A stretch of 57,605 bases of DNA. It comes from Clostridia bacterium (lineage in GTDB: Bacteria; Bacillota; Clostridia; Oscillospirales; CAG-272). The notes beneath the pieces were generated by a model. That model did no database searches, was not told the DNA's origin, and saw only the letters and a program-made list of their open reading frames with translations. The stretch spans positions 1 to 57,605 of the forward strand of contig JAGATW010000035.1 in assembly GCA_017621085.1 (NCBI GenBank), read 5' to 3'. The translations under genes and the position numbers were made by a program. Shown here in pieces: positions 34,842-44,356 of this stretch (position 1 is the stretch's first letter; every line of letters begins with the position of its first letter).

Positions 34842-36503
34842 ATGATAAAAGATACAATAGTTAATGGTTCACATAATGCACCACATCGTTCTCTTTATAA
34901 GGCACTTGGTTTAACCAAGGAGGAGCTTGACCGTCCATTAATCGGTATTGTAAGCTCATATAATGAGATTGTTCCGGGTCATATGAACCTTGATAAAATC
35001 ACACAGGCTGTAAAGCTTGGCGTAGCTATGGCAGGTGGTACACCTATTATGTTCCCTGCAATCGCCGTTTGTGACGGTATTGCTATGGGTCATGTGGGTA
35101 TGAAGTATTCACTTGTTACAAGAGATTTAATAGCTGACTCAACCGAGGCTATGGTAATGGCGCACGGCTTTGATGGTCTTGTTATGATACCTAACTGTGA
35201 TAAGAACGTACCGGGACTTTTAATGGCAGCGGCAAGACTTAATATTCCAACAGTATTTGTAAGTGGTGGACCTATGCTTGCCGGTAGAGTTGACGGACAC
35301 AAAACAAGTCTTTCCAGTATGTTTGAGGCAGTAGGCTCATATAAGGCTGGCACACTTGATGACTGTGGACTTTGCGAATTTGAAAATAAGGCTTGCCCAA
35401 CCTGTGGCTCTTGCTCAGGTATGTATACAGCCAATTCAATGAACTGCTTAACAGAGGTTCTTGGTATGGGCTTGCAGGGCAATGGTACAATTCCGGCTGT
35501 ATATTCTGCAAGAATTGAGCTTGCAAAGCATGCAGGTATGCAGGTAATGGAGCTTGTAAGAAAGAATATAAGACCAAAGGACATTATGACAAAGAGCGCT
35601 ATTCAAAATGCTATTACAGCAGATATGGCGCTTGGTTGCTCAACAAACAGTATGCTGCATTTACCTGCAATAGCAAATGAATGTGGTGTTGAGTTTAATC
35701 TTGATGATGTTAACGTAATTAGCGAAAAAACACCAAACCTTTGTCACTTAGCCCCTGCCGGTCCTACATATATGGAGGACTTAAATGAGGCTGGTGGTGT
35801 CTATGCTGTATTAAAGGAGCTTACAAAGTTAGGGCTTTTAGATACAAGTGTAATGACAGTAACAGGCAAAACCCTTGGTGAAAATATTGAAAATGCGTAC
35901 AATAAAGACCCACAAACTATAAGACCAATTGATAATCCATTCACCAAAACAGGTGGAATTGCAGTGCTTAAGGGTAACTTAGCACCGGACGGATGCGTGG
36001 TTAAGAGAAGCGCTGTTGCTCCTGAAATGCTTGTGCACGAAGGACCTGCTAAGGTATATGAAAGCGAGGAAGAGGCAATAGAGGCAATCTACGCAGGAAA
36101 GATAGTAAAGGGCGATGTTGTCGTTATTCGCTACGAGGGACCAAGTGGTGGACCCGGTATGAGAGAAATGCTTTCCCCAACCTCTGCAATTGCGGGTATG
36201 GGACTTGATAAGGACGTTGCATTAATAACAGACGGACGCTTCTCAGGTGCTACAAGAGGAGCATCAATCGGTCACGTTTCTCCGGAGGCTGTAAGTGGTG
36301 GTACAATCGCTTACGTAAAGAATGGTGATATTATTTCAATCAATATTCCTGAATATAAAATAGAGCTTAAGGTTTCCGACGAGGAGCTTAATAAGCGTAA
36401 GGCAGAAATGCCAATAAAGAGAAAGGAAAACATAACAGGCTATCTTAAGAGATATGCTCAAATGGTTTCCTCAGCCGATAAGGGCGCAATTATCAACAGA
36501 TAA
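34842..36503 (+). CDS. ilvD: Dihydroxy-acid dehydratase
   Basis: 553 residues. Cluster cysteines C119 (IPNCDKN) and C191 (CPTCGSC). The N-terminal motif reads VPGHMNL, as in the oxygen-sensitive [4Fe-4S] E. coli enzyme, not the TPCN form of [2Fe-2S] enzymes; this fits an anaerobe. It dehydrates dihydroxyisovalerate and dihydroxymethylvalerate to the 2-oxo acids. Start ATG at 34842 follows TGAGGT; a longer reading frame from 34812 would begin inside the hairpin. Confidence 0.95.
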   Translation: MIKDTIVNGSHNAPHRSLYKALGLTKEELDRPLIGIVSSYNEIVPGHMNLDKITQAVKLGVAMAGGTPIMFPAIAVCDGIAMGHVGMKYSLVTRDLIADSTEAMVMAHGFDGLVMIPNCDKNVPGLLMAAARLNIPTVFVSGGPMLAGRVDGHKTSLSSMFEAVGSYKAGTLDDCGLCEFENKACPTCGSCSGMYTANSMNCLTEVLGMGLQGNGTIPAVYSARIELAKHAGMQVMELVRKNIRPKDIMTKSAIQNAITADMALGCSTNSMLHLPAIANECGVEFNLDDVNVISEKTPNLCHLAPAGPTYMEDLNEAGGVYAVLKELTKLGLLDTSVMTVTGKTLGENIENAYNKDPQTIRPIDNPFTKTGGIAVLKGNLAPDGCVVKRSAVAPEMLVHEGPAKVYESEEEAIEAIYAGKIVKGDVVVIRYEGPSGGPGMREMLSPTSAIAGMGLDKDVALITDGRFSGATRGASIGHVSPEAVSGGTIAYVKNGDIISINIPEYKIELKVSDEELNKRKAEMPIKRKENITGYLKRYAQMVSSADKGAIINR

Positions 36504-36511
36504 GAAGCATA

Positions 36512-36567
36512 AAAGGATAGCTCCCTTGTGTAAAGGGAGCTGTCAGCTATGCTGACTGAGGGATTGT
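36512..36567 (+). repeat. Intergenic palindromic repeat element (gut Clostridia type)
   Basis: Two adjacent hairpins, GCTCCCTT/AAGGGAGC (36520-36527 with 36533-36540) and GTCAGC-tat-GCTGAC (36542-36556), followed by TGAGGGATTGT. I recognise this arrangement as a dispersed intergenic repeat common in gut Clostridia genomes. It sits inside the operon between ilvD and leuC and is probably transcribed. Confidence 0.65.
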
Positions 36568-36576
36568 TAACCCAAG

Positions 36577-36600
36577 TCCACAAAAATGCTTGTGGATTTT
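36577..36600 (+). other. Short hairpin with T-run between ilvD and leuC
   Basis: TCCACAA (36577-36583) pairs with TTGTGGA (36590-36596), then TTTT. It could weakly terminate or process the mRNA inside the operon, lowering leuCDB relative to ilv genes. Confidence 0.45.
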
Positions 36601-36634
36601 GGTTAGAGATTTCCAAGTGAAAGGAAGATATATT

Positions 36635-37894
36635 ATGTCAATGACAATGACTCAAAAAATCTTAGCAGCACATGCAGGACTTGACAAGGTAGAGGCAGGA
36701 CAATTAATTCTTGTAAGCCTTGACAGAGTTTTAGGTAACGATATTACCTCTCCTGTTGCTATTAAGGAATTTAATAAAATCGGTGTAGACAAGGTTTATG
36801 ACAAGGAAAAGGTAACAATGGTTATGGACCACTTTGCACCAAACAAGGATATTAAGGCAGCAGTACAATGCAAAATGTGTCGTGACTTCTGCAACGAAAA
36901 GGAAATTACAAACTTCTTTGATGTCGGAAGAATGGGTATTGAGCATGCACTTCTACCGGAAAAGGGCTTAGTTGTAAGTGGTGACGTTGTAATCGGCGCT
37001 GACTCACACACCTGTACATATGGCGCATTAGGTGCATTTTCAACCGGTGTTGGCTCAACAGATATGGCTTGCGGTATGGCAACAGGCAAGGCTTGGTTTA
37101 AGGTACCATCTGCAATTAAATTTGTTCTTAAGGGCAAGCTTAATAAATACGTATCAGGCAAGGACGTTATTCTTCACATTATAGGTAAAATCGGAGTGGA
37201 TGGCGCACTTTATAAGTCAATGGAATTTGTTGGCGAGGGTGTTTCCTCCCTTACAATCTATGACCGTCTGACTATTTGCAATATGGCAATTGAGGCAGGT
37301 GCTAAGAACGGCATTTTTGAGGTTGATGAGCAAACTGTTGCTTACATTAAGGAAAGAAGTGACCGTGAAATTAAGTCCTATAAGGCAGACGAGGACGCAG
37401 TATATGATGAGGTTTATGAAATAGACCTATCTAAAATTAAATCAACAGTTGCATTCCCACACTTGCCGGAAAATACAAAAACCTTTGATGAAATCGGTGA
37501 CATTGTAATCGACCAGGTAGTTATCGGCTCTTGTACAAACGGTCAGTACAAGGACATAGAAGAGGCAGCTATGATACTTAAGGGAAGAAAGGTAGCTAAA
37601 AACGTTCGTGCAATCATTATTCCCGCCACACAGGATATTTACCTAAAAGCAGTTGAAAACGGACTTGTTAAAATCTTTATTGAGGCTGGTTGCGTAGTTT
37701 CAACTCCAACCTGTGGTCCTTGCTTAGGTGGTTATATGGGCATTCTTGCAGCTAAAGAGCGTGCAGTTGCCACAACAAACCGTAACTTTGTAGGTCGTAT
37801 GGGCGATGTAACCTCTGAGGTTTACTTAGCATCTCCGGCAGTTGCCGCTGCAAGTGCAATTGCAGGTAAAATAGCAGACCCTGCAAAAATATAA
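36635..37894 (+). CDS. leuC: 3-isopropylmalate dehydratase, large subunit
   Basis: 419 residues, the short archaeal/clostridial LeuC form. Aconitase-type cluster cysteines in [12 protein letters not shown] and [24 protein letters not shown] substrate site. With LeuD it isomerises 2-isopropylmalate to 3-isopropylmalate. The N-terminus [15 protein letters not shown] matches the family; the longer reading frame from 36590 would run through the upstream hairpin. AAAGGAAG is about ten bases before the ATG. LeuD follows after 18 bases. Confidence 0.95.
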   Translation: MSMTMTQKILAAHAGLDKVEAGQLILVSLDRVLGNDITSPVAIKEFNKIGVDKVYDKEKVTMVMDHFAPNKDIKAAVQCKMCRDFCNEKEITNFFDVGRMGIEHALLPEKGLVVSGDVVIGADSHTCTYGALGAFSTGVGSTDMACGMATGKAWFKVPSAIKFVLKGKLNKYVSGKDVILHIIGKIGVDGALYKSMEFVGEGVSSLTIYDRLTICNMAIEAGAKNGIFEVDEQTVAYIKERSDREIKSYKADEDAVYDEVYEIDLSKIKSTVAFPHLPENTKTFDEIGDIVIDQVVIGSCTNGQYKDIEEAAMILKGRKVAKNVRAIIIPATQDIYLKAVENGLVKIFIEAGCVVSTPTCGPCLGGYMGILAAKERAVATTNRNFVGRMGDVTSEVYLASPAVAAASAIAGKIADPAKI

Positions 37895-37912
37895 GAAGGG
37901 AGAAATTATAAA

Positions 37913-38407
37913 ATGGTATATACAGGCAAAGTAATAAAATATGGTGATAATGTAGATACAGACGTAATTATCCCTGCAAGATATCTTAACACAAGCGACC
38001 ATAGTGAGCTTGCATCACACTGTATGGAGGACTTAGATAAGGACTTTACAAAAAGGGTAGAAAAGGGCGATATTATGGTAGCAGGAGATAACTTCGGCTG
38101 TGGCTCATCAAGAGAGCATGCTCCTATTGCAATTAAGGCAAGTGGTATTTCCTTGGTAATAGCAAATACCTTTGCAAGAATTTTCTATCGTAACTCAATT
38201 AATATCGGTCTTGCAATTCTTGAATGTCCGGAGGCTGTTGCAAATATTAGTGACGGCGATAAGGTAGAGGCAGACTTAGATAATGGTATTATCTACAATC
38301 GCACAACAGGAAAAAGCTTTAAAACTCAGCCGTTCCCGGAATTTATTCAAAAAATAATTGAAAATGGTGGACTGATTGAAACTATCAAAAAGGGAGAGCT
38401 TAACTAA
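37913..38407 (+). CDS. leuD: 3-isopropylmalate dehydratase, small subunit
   Basis: 164 residues, the swivel-domain partner of Leu[13 protein letters not shown] with the substrate-binding serine and arginine, then [20 protein letters not shown]. Length fits the short LeuD that pairs with this LeuC form. Preceded by GAAGGGAGAAATTATAAA. Confidence 0.96.
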   Translation: MVYTGKVIKYGDNVDTDVIIPARYLNTSDHSELASHCMEDLDKDFTKRVEKGDIMVAGDNFGCGSSREHAPIAIKASGISLVIANTFARIFYRNSINIGLAILECPEAVANISDGDKVEADLDNGIIYNRTTGKSFKTQPFPEFIQKIIENGGLIETIKKGELN

Positions 38408-38408
38408 A

Positions 38409-39476
38409 ATGAATTACAATATAGCATTATTAAAGGGTGACGGAATTGGTCCGGAAATTGTTGACAGTGCCGTTAAGGTTTTAGAGGTTGTTGGTAAAAA
38501 GTTCGGACACGTGTTTAATTTTACACCATACTTAATAGGTGGCTCAGCTATTGACGCAACAGGTGAGCCTCTCCCAAAGGAAACAGTTGAGGGCTGCTTG
38601 GCATCTGACAGTGTGCTATTAGGTGCAGTAGGTGGACCAAAGTGGGACACATTACCGGGCAATATGCGTCCGGAAAAGGCGCTTCTCGGTATTCGTTCAG
38701 CAATGGGGCTGTTTACTAACCTTCGTCCGGCAAAGCTTTACCCGGCATTAAAGGGAGATTGCCCACTTCGCGAGGATATTGTTGCAAACGGCTTTGATAT
38801 TATGATTGTTCGTGAGCTAACAGGTGGTATCTATTTTGGCGAAAGAGGATTTAGAGAAGGCAAATACGGTGAGGAAGCATACGATACAGAATGCTATTCC
38901 CGTATGGAAATTGAAAGAATTTGCAAGGTAGCCTTTGAAACAGCGATGAAGAGAAACAAAAAGCTTGTAAGCATTGATAAGGCAAATGTTCTTGACTCCT
39001 CTCGTCTATGGAGAAATGTTGTTCACAAGATGGCAAAATCCTACCCTGAGGTAGAGGTTTCAGATATGCTTGTGGACAATGCCGCAATGCAGCTTGTAAG
39101 AAACCCTGCACAATTTGACGTTATTGTAACAACAAATATGTTCGGTGACATTCTATCAGACGAGGCATCTCAAATTACAGGCTCTATCGGTATGCTACCA
39201 TCAGCATCTCTTGGCAATAATACAAGAGGCTTGTATGAGCCAATTCACGGCTCAGCTCCTGATATTGCTGGCTGGAATGTTGCAAATCCAATAGCTACTA
39301 TTCTTTCAGCTGCTATGATGCTTCTTTATTCCTTTAATCTAACAAAGGAAAGCGAAGCAATTGTAAACGCAGTAAACAAGGTGCTTGAGGCAGGCTACAG
39401 GACAGCAGATCTTGCCCACGGCGCACCATCACTTTCAACCACAGAAATTACAGATAAGATTATAGAAAACCTTTAA
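38409..39476 (+). CDS. leuB: 3-isopropylmalate dehydrogenase
   Basis: 355 residues, one base after the leuD stop, with the ribosome site GGGAGAG inside leu[13 protein letters not shown] at the N-terminus, [21 protein letters not shown] substrate region, [10 protein letters not shown], and [24 protein letters not shown] with metal-binding aspartates. It oxidises and decarboxylates 3-isopropylmalate with NAD. A longer in-frame start inside leuD is rejected for lack of family match. Confidence 0.95.
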   Translation: MNYNIALLKGDGIGPEIVDSAVKVLEVVGKKFGHVFNFTPYLIGGSAIDATGEPLPKETVEGCLASDSVLLGAVGGPKWDTLPGNMRPEKALLGIRSAMGLFTNLRPAKLYPALKGDCPLREDIVANGFDIMIVRELTGGIYFGERGFREGKYGEEAYDTECYSRMEIERICKVAFETAMKRNKKLVSIDKANVLDSSRLWRNVVHKMAKSYPEVEVSDMLVDNAAMQLVRNPAQFDVIVTTNMFGDILSDEASQITGSIGMLPSASLGNNTRGLYEPIHGSAPDIAGWNVANPIATILSAAMMLLYSFNLTKESEAIVNAVNKVLEAGYRTADLAHGAPSLSTTEITDKIIENL

Positions 39477-39480
39477 AAAA

Positions 39481-40656
39481 ATGTCAAAAATAAGTGAATT
39501 ATACACACGTCTATGCACTTTTTCTGTATTTAACGGAGTATTTAACAAAACCTTGTTTAAAAAATTCCGTGAATATGTTAAGGAAAGCGCAAGGGACGAA
39601 AAGATTAAAAAATATGGCGAGCTTGTGTCTAACCTATACACTCACGGAGCTGACTTAACTGCTTATGTTAAGAGAATAGCCTTTGAGGATGCAAACGTAT
39701 ATGTTAAGGCAGTAAGTGCCAAAAAGTCAATTAATAATAATATTAAAAATGCTGTAAAATATGAGCTTGACGTGCTTTCAGAATTTGCAGGACTTACAAA
39801 AGAGGATTTTGCCTCTGATATGGGATATGATGGTATTTTACCGTCATTTGACAGTTGTTCAATAGACCTTTTTAGCGAGTACAACACAAGACTTGAAAGC
39901 ATAGAAAAATATGGCTATGGTATATTTACAGCCAACTGTATGTTCTCAGTTACAGATACAGGGTCAATTGTTCCTGTTGCAACAGCTGATGAAACTACAA
40001 TTAAGGACTTTATAGGCTATCGTGAGGAAAGAGAAAAGGTTATTAACAATACCATATCATTCCTTAAGGGTAAGCCTAGTGCCAACATACTGCTGTATGG
40101 TGATGCGGGTACAGGTAAGTCCTCAACTGTAAAGGCAGTTGCTAACCATTTCTTTGATGAGGGACTTCGATTAGTTGAAATTAGAAAAACTCAGCTTCTT
40201 CTTTTGCCAAAGGTAATGGCTGAAATCAGCAAAAACCCACTTAAATTTATAATATTCATTGACGACCTTTCCTTTAATCAAAATGATGATAACTTCAGTA
40301 TGCTTAAGGCAACCCTTGAGGGCTCAGCAAGTGCTAAGGCAAAAAATGCTGTAATTTATGCAACAAGCAACCGTCGCCACATAATCAAGGAAAGCTTTGG
40401 GGACAGGGAAGGCAATGATATTCACAGAAACGATACAGTACAAGAAACCCTTTCACTTTCTGAAAGATTTGGCTTAACTATTCGCTTTGCTAAGCCTGAA
40501 AAGAAGCTCTATCTTGAAATTGTCCACGAGCTTGCACAAAGACACGGTGTAACAATGGACAAGGAGGAGCTTGAAATAAAGGCAGAGGCATTTGCACTAA
40601 ATAGAGGCTATCGCTCAGCACGCTGTGCAGAGCAATTTATAAACAGCTTACTCTAA
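39481..40656 (+). CDS. AAA-type ATPase of the DUF815 family
   Basis: 391 residues. Walker A GDAGTGKSS at about 207-215, Walker B FIIFIDDLSF near 255-264, then ATSNRRHIIKESF and a C-terminal helical lid. The N-terminal 190 residues are helical with no known fold to me. DUF815 proteins are widespread single-domain AAA ATPases without an agreed function. It starts four bases after leuB with no ribosome site of its own, so translation depends on leuB, and ilvA follows after 14 bases. Its place inside a biosynthetic operon is unusual and may simply be local gene order. Confidence 0.88.
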   Translation: MSKISELYTRLCTFSVFNGVFNKTLFKKFREYVKESARDEKIKKYGELVSNLYTHGADLTAYVKRIAFEDANVYVKAVSAKKSINNNIKNAVKYELDVLSEFAGLTKEDFASDMGYDGILPSFDSCSIDLFSEYNTRLESIEKYGYGIFTANCMFSVTDTGSIVPVATADETTIKDFIGYREEREKVINNTISFLKGKPSANILLYGDAGTGKSSTVKAVANHFFDEGLRLVEIRKTQLLLLPKVMAEISKNPLKFIIFIDDLSFNQNDDNFSMLKATLEGSASAKAKNAVIYATSNRRHIIKESFGDREGNDIHRNDTVQETLSLSERFGLTIRFAKPEKKLYLEIVHELAQRHGVTMDKEELEIKAEAFALNRGYRSARCAEQFINSLL

Positions 40657-40670
40657 GGTAGGAGAAAAAT

Positions 40671-41864
40671 ATGTTAACACTTGATAATGTATATCGCGCA
40701 AGCTATGCTTTAAAGGGCGTAATTCGCAAAACTGACGTAATTCGCGCACCAAAGCTTAATAGCGAGGCAGATATATACCTAAAAACAGAAAATTTGCAAA
40801 TTACAGGCTCATTTAAGATTCGTGGCTCTTACTATAAAATGACCACCCTTACAAATGAGGAAAAAGCCAAGGGAGTTATTGCTTGCTCTGCTGGAAATCA
40901 CGCACAGGGAGTTGCCTTGGCTGCTCAAAAGAATGGAATAAAGGCAGTTATTTGCTTGCCCGACGGAGCTCCAATTTCTAAAATTGAAGCAACCAAAAGC
41001 TATGGTGCTGAGGTTTGCTTGGTTGAGGGCGTTTATGATGACGCCTATAATAAGGCATTACAGCTAAGAGATGAATGTGGTTACACCTTTATTCATCCAT
41101 TTAACGACCCTGATGTAATAGCAGGTCAAGGCACAATTGCTCTTGAATTAATGGAGCAAATTGCAGATATGGACGCAGTTATTGTACCAATCGGTGGTGG
41201 TGGACTTATCTCCGGTGTTGCATACACAATAAAGATGCTAAATCCACAAATTAAGGTTTATGGCGTACAGGCAAGTGGCGCACCATCAATGCAAAAATCA
41301 ATTAACGAGGGTGAGATTATAACTCTTCCAAGTGTTTCTACAATCGCAGATGGTATCGCTGTTAAAAAGCCAGGCGACCTTACATATGAGCTTTGTCAAA
41401 AATATGTTGATAAAATTGTAACAGTTACTGATGATGAAATTTCAGCAGCAATCCTTGCATTAATGGAGCAACAAAAGCTTGTAACAGAGGGTGCTGGTGC
41501 AACTGCTGTTGCCGCCGCTATGTTTAATAAGGTTGACATAAAGGGCAAAAAGGTAGTTTGCCTGCTTTCAGGTGGTAATATTGATGTTACAATTCTTTCA
41601 AGGGTAATTAAGCGCGGACTTTTAATGTCAGGAAGAACTGCACAGCTAACAGTTGAGTTAGCAGACAAGCCGGGACAGTTAAAGAACGTATCAAGAATTA
41701 TTGCAGACCTTGGTGGCAATGTAACCTCTGTTCACCACGAAAGAGCAAATGAGGGCTCTGACGTTACAGGATGCTACCTAAGAATTGTAATGGAAACAAG
41801 AAACTTTGAGCATATTGCTGAAATCAAAAAGGGCTTAACCGATTTTGGCTTTAAGCTTGTATAA
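40671..41864 (+). CDS. ilvA: Threonine ammonia-lyase (threonine deaminase)
   Basis: 397 residues. PLP lysine K49 in QITGSFKIRGS, glycine-rich PLP phosphate loop GGGGLISG, and one C-terminal ACT-like domain (about 325-397, AQLTVELADKPGQLKNVSRIIADLGG). It makes 2-oxobutyrate from threonine for isoleucine. The single ACT domain is shorter than the two-domain regulatory part of E. coli IlvA and is like TdcB-type enzymes of Bacillota; position in the operon argues for a biosynthetic role. GGTAGGAG precedes the start. Confidence 0.94.
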   Translation: MLTLDNVYRASYALKGVIRKTDVIRAPKLNSEADIYLKTENLQITGSFKIRGSYYKMTTLTNEEKAKGVIACSAGNHAQGVALAAQKNGIKAVICLPDGAPISKIEATKSYGAEVCLVEGVYDDAYNKALQLRDECGYTFIHPFNDPDVIAGQGTIALELMEQIADMDAVIVPIGGGGLISGVAYTIKMLNPQIKVYGVQASGAPSMQKSINEGEIITLPSVSTIADGIAVKKPGDLTYELCQKYVDKIVTVTDDEISAAILALMEQQKLVTEGAGATAVAAAMFNKVDIKGKKVVCLLSGGNIDVTILSRVIKRGLLMSGRTAQLTVELADKPGQLKNVSRIIADLGGNVTSVHHERANEGSDVTGCYLRIVMETRNFEHIAEIKKGLTDFGFKLV

Positions 41865-41874
41865 GGAGAACGTT

Positions 41875-42249
41875 ATGTTAAAGAAAATTTCAACTGATAA
41901 AGCACCAAGCGCAATAGGACCATATTCACAAGCAATTGTATTTGGGAATATGCTGTTTACCTCCGGTCAAATTCCAATTAATCCTGAAACCGGCAACATT
42001 GAGGCTCAAACAATAGCCGAGCAAACAGAGCAGGTTATGAAGAATTTAGGCGCAGTTTTAAGTGAGGCTGGCTCAAGCTTTGAAAAAGCAATAAAGACAA
42101 CCTGCTTCCTTGCAAACATTAGTGATTTTGGCGCATTCAATGAGGTTTATGCTAAGTATTTTACCGAAAAGCCTGCAAGAAGCTGTGTTGCAGTTAAGGA
42201 TTTGCCAAAGGGCGCTCTTGTAGAGGTTGAGGTAATTGCAGAGATATAA
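41875..42249 (+). CDS. ridA: RidA family 2-iminobutanoate/2-iminopropanoate deaminase
   Basis: 124 residues. The substrate-binding arginine corresponds to R102 (ARSCVAVKDLPKGALVEVEVIA), the family signature is intact. RidA hydrolyses the reactive imine released by IlvA and other PLP lyases, protecting PLP enzymes. It lies ten bases after ilvA, which matches this role well. Start ATG follows AAGGAGAACGTT; a longer frame overlapping ilvA is rejected. Confidence 0.95.
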   Translation: MLKKISTDKAPSAIGPYSQAIVFGNMLFTSGQIPINPETGNIEAQTIAEQTEQVMKNLGAVLSEAGSSFEKAIKTTCFLANISDFGAFNEVYAKYFTEKPARSCVAVKDLPKGALVEVEVIAEI

Positions 42250-42747
42250 ATGAAAAGGTTAGTTATTTTAATAATCGCTCTTGGCTTACTCCTAATCAGC
42301 TGTGGAAACAGTCAAAACGAGCAAGATAAGGGACTGTCCCCTGCACCAAATTTTACTATGCAGGACTATGAGGGGAATATAGTTAAGCTAAGTGATATGA
42401 TAGATAAGCCCATAGTTTTAAACTTCTGGGCAACCTGGTGTTCACCCTGCAAGGCAGAGCTTCCCGATTTTCAAAGAGCATATGAAAAATACGGAAACGA
42501 AATAAACTTTGTTATTGTAGATTTAACAGACGGGGACGAAACGGTAGAAAAAGCAAAAAGCTATTTAAGTCAAAATGGCTATACCTTTCCTTGCTATTTT
42601 GATGTAAATGGAGAAGGAAGCTATTACTATAACATAACCTCAATTCCGAGAACATATTTTATTTCAACAGATGGCTATATTCAGTACAAGGTAGAGCAAA
42701 TGATATCAATGAGCTCCCTCGAATTCGGAATAAACCTTATAAAATAA
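42250..42747 (+). CDS. TlpA/ResA-like thioredoxin-fold lipoprotein
   Basis: 165 residues. Signal peptide with lipobox LLISC (C18), then a thioredoxin fold with VLNFWATWCSPC (C64, C67) and a cis-proline region SIPRTYF. Such membrane-anchored proteins usually reduce disulfides outside the cell, for example in cytochrome c maturation, but no ccd/ccm genes are here. It starts directly after the ridA stop. The same fold is the C-terminal domain of the lipoprotein at 27666-29369. It is the last gene before the operon terminator; a functional tie to amino acid synthesis is not evident. Confidence 0.9.
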   Translation: MKRLVILIIALGLLLISCGNSQNEQDKGLSPAPNFTMQDYEGNIVKLSDMIDKPIVLNFWATWCSPCKAELPDFQRAYEKYGNEINFVIVDLTDGDETVEKAKSYLSQNGYTFPCYFDVNGEGSYYYNITSIPRTYFISTDGYIQYKVEQMISMSSLEFGINLIK

Positions 42748-42760
42748 CCTAATATTAAGT

Positions 42761-42799
42761 AAGAGATTTTGCTAAATTTGGTAAAATCTCTTCTTTATT
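42761..42799 (+). terminator. Terminator of the branched-chain amino acid operon
   Basis: Ten-base stem AAGAGATTTT / AAAATCTCTT (42761-42770 with 42783-42792), then CTTTATT. Moderate U-run. Confidence 0.75.
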
Positions 42800-42845
42800 G
42801 TTGCATTAAAGTGGGTTTTGCGTATTAATATTATAATATTATAAT

Positions 42846-42867
42846 ATTTTACTTGACTAAAGCGAAA
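42846..42867 (+). promoter_or_regulatory. Candidate operator of the yerC-his operon
   Basis: Contains TTTACTTGACTAAA (42848-42861), 13 of 14 bases identical to the palindrome at 22432-22445; over 22 bases 19 match. It overlaps the -35 box of the first promoter, a repressor-type position. Just upstream, 42824-42847 has ATTATAAT repeated in tandem. Confidence 0.5.
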
Positions 42868-42881
42868 TTTTAGTATAAAAT
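42853..42881 (+). promoter_or_regulatory. First promoter of yerC-his (P1)
   Basis: TTGACT (42853-42858), spacer 17, TAAAAT (42876-42881). Confidence 0.75.
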
Positions 42882-42885
42882 ACTA

Positions 42886-42914
42886 TTGACAAATTGAAGG
42901 TTATGTAGTATAAT
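42886..42914 (+). promoter_or_regulatory. Second promoter of yerC-his (P2)
   Basis: Perfect consensus TTGACA (42886-42891), spacer 17, TATAAT (42909-42914), placed 33 bases after P1. Confidence 0.9.
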
Positions 42915-42955
42915 TTAGCATATTAACACTTTACAACACTAAAGCGAGGTTGAAA

Positions 42956-43249
42956 ATGAATAAGTTACACACAAAAGAGGTAGATACTTTATTTGAGGCA
43001 ATCATATCATTAAAATCAGTAGAGGAATGCTATAAGTTTTTTGAGGATGCCTGCACAATTAAAGAGGTTTTGGAAATTGCCCAAAGATTAAAGGCAGCAA
43101 AAATGCTAACTGAGGGTGTAAATTATGCGGTTATCAGCAAGGAAACAGGAATGAGCACAGCTACAATCAGCCGTGTTAACAGATGCCTTGAATACGGTAA
43201 CGGTGGATATGCAATGATTCTTGAAAGATTATCTAAAAAGGAAGACTAA
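42956..43249 (+). CDS. yerC: YerC/TrpR-like regulator
   Basis: 97 residues of the TrpR/YerC/YecD superfamily. The C-terminal half holds a helix-turn-helix (EGVNYAVISKETGMSTATISRVNRCL, about residues 54-79, shown only in part by the motif MSTATISRV). TrpR binds DNA as a dimer with tryptophan; YerC proteins have no established ligand. It is the first gene of the transcript that continues into hisZ three bases later, so it is a good candidate histidine-pathway repressor acting on its own promoter. The ATG at 42956 follows GCGAGG; a TTG two codons upstream is less likely. Confidence 0.88.
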   Translation: MNKLHTKEVDTLFEAIISLKSVEECYKFFEDACTIKEVLEIAQRLKAAKMLTEGVNYAVISKETGMSTATISRVNRCLEYGNGGYAMILERLSKKED

Positions 43250-43252
43250 GAC

Positions 43253-44356
43253 GTGATAGACGAAAGATATTTAAGAAACGAAGAAAAGGTAATATATGGA
43301 CTTCGTTCACTGTATGGAAGATATGGCTATCTCCCATTTAATATGAGCAAGTTTGAGGAATATGAGCTATATGTAAAAAACAAGGAGTTTTTAGTTAGCG
43401 ATAGCGTAATTACCTTTAACGATACAAACGGTAAGCTTTTAGCCCTAAAGCCTGACGTTACCTTGTCAATTATAAAAAACTGTCAGGACGAAAAGGGTGT
43501 TAAGCAAAAGCTTTATTATAACGAAAATGTATATAGAATTTCCGGTAGCACAAGACAGTTTAAGGAATTAATGCAAACAGGACTTGAATGTATTGGTGAC
43601 ATTGATTTGTACGATACGTTTGAGGTTGTTTCCCTTGCCTGTGCAAGCCTTTCTGAAATTTCAAATAACTATGTATTGGAAATTTCACATCTTGGTATTT
43701 TAAGCTCCTTGCTTGATAATACCTGCACAAATGAGGAATTTCAAGGTGCAGTTATGGAGTGCATAAAGCAGAAAAACTCCCACGAAATTAAAGGTCTTTG
43801 CGAAAAATATGAGATATCAGATGATAAAGCACAACGCCTTTGCAACTTTGTGTCAATTTACGGCAAGGCAGATGATGTTTTGGAAAAGCTTTATGCGTAT
43901 GATGTTGACCAAGGCTTTACAAACGCTGTAAATGAGCTGAAATCCATTATGGATTTACTCAAATCGACAGAGTACAAAAACAATATTCGCATTGATTTTT
44001 CTATTGTTAACGATATGAATTATTACAATGGAATAGTGTTCAATGGCTTTATTGAGGGCATTTGTGAAACTGTGCTTTTCGGTGGCAGATACGACAAAAT
44101 GCTAAAGAAAATGAACAAAAGCTCATGTGGTATCGGCTTTGCCTTGTACCTTGACCTTTTAGAGGTATTATATAAAGACTTTACCGAGTTTGATGTTGAT
44201 ACCTTAGTTCTCTACGATGAAAAGGTAGAAATAAACGACCTTGATGCTTGTGTTAAAGAATATATGGAAAACGGCAAAAGAGTATCAGCACAGAAGTCTA
44301 TTCCATCAAAGCTAAGATACAAGGAAATTGTGGATTTAAGAGGGGAGGCGAAATAA
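43253..44356 (+). CDS. hisZ: ATP phosphoribosyltransferase regulatory subunit
   Basis: 367 residues with a GTG start (AAAAGGAAG upstream). It is a paralogue of the histidyl-tRNA synthetase catalytic core: class II motif 2 region GSTRQFKELMQTGLECIG and motif 3-like CETVLFGGRYDKML, but no anticodon-binding domain. HisZ joins short HisG in a hetero-octamer and is needed for activity and histidine feedback. HisG follows with a one-base overlap, confirming the assignment over a true HisS. Confidence 0.94.
   Translation: MIDERYLRNEEKVIYGLRSLYGRYGYLPFNMSKFEEYELYVKNKEFLVSDSVITFNDTNGKLLALKPDVTLSIIKNCQDEKGVKQKLYYNENVYRISGSTRQFKELMQTGLECIGDIDLYDTFEVVSLACASLSEISNNYVLEISHLGILSSLLDNTCTNEEFQGAVMECIKQKNSHEIKGLCEKYEISDDKAQRLCNFVSIYGKADDVLEKLYAYDVDQGFTNAVNELKSIMDLLKSTEYKNNIRIDFSIVNDMNYYNGIVFNGFIEGICETVLFGGRYDKMLKKMNKSSCGIGFALYLDLLEVLYKDFTEFDVDTLVLYDEKVEINDLDACVKEYMENGKRVSAQKSIPSKLRYKEIVDLRGEAK

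Noticed and set aside
35090-35584. 164-codon antisense frame in ilvD
   Set aside because: Opposite a fully conserved enzyme, no start signal, low-complexity shadow sequence.
42824-42847. ATTATAAT tandem run as a CRISPR or tandem-repeat locus
   Set aside because: Only about three units of simple AT sequence with no spacers; better read as promoter-upstream DNA.
43253-44356. Histidyl-tRNA synthetase
   Set aside because: No anticodon-binding domain and it directly precedes short hisG, which needs HisZ.
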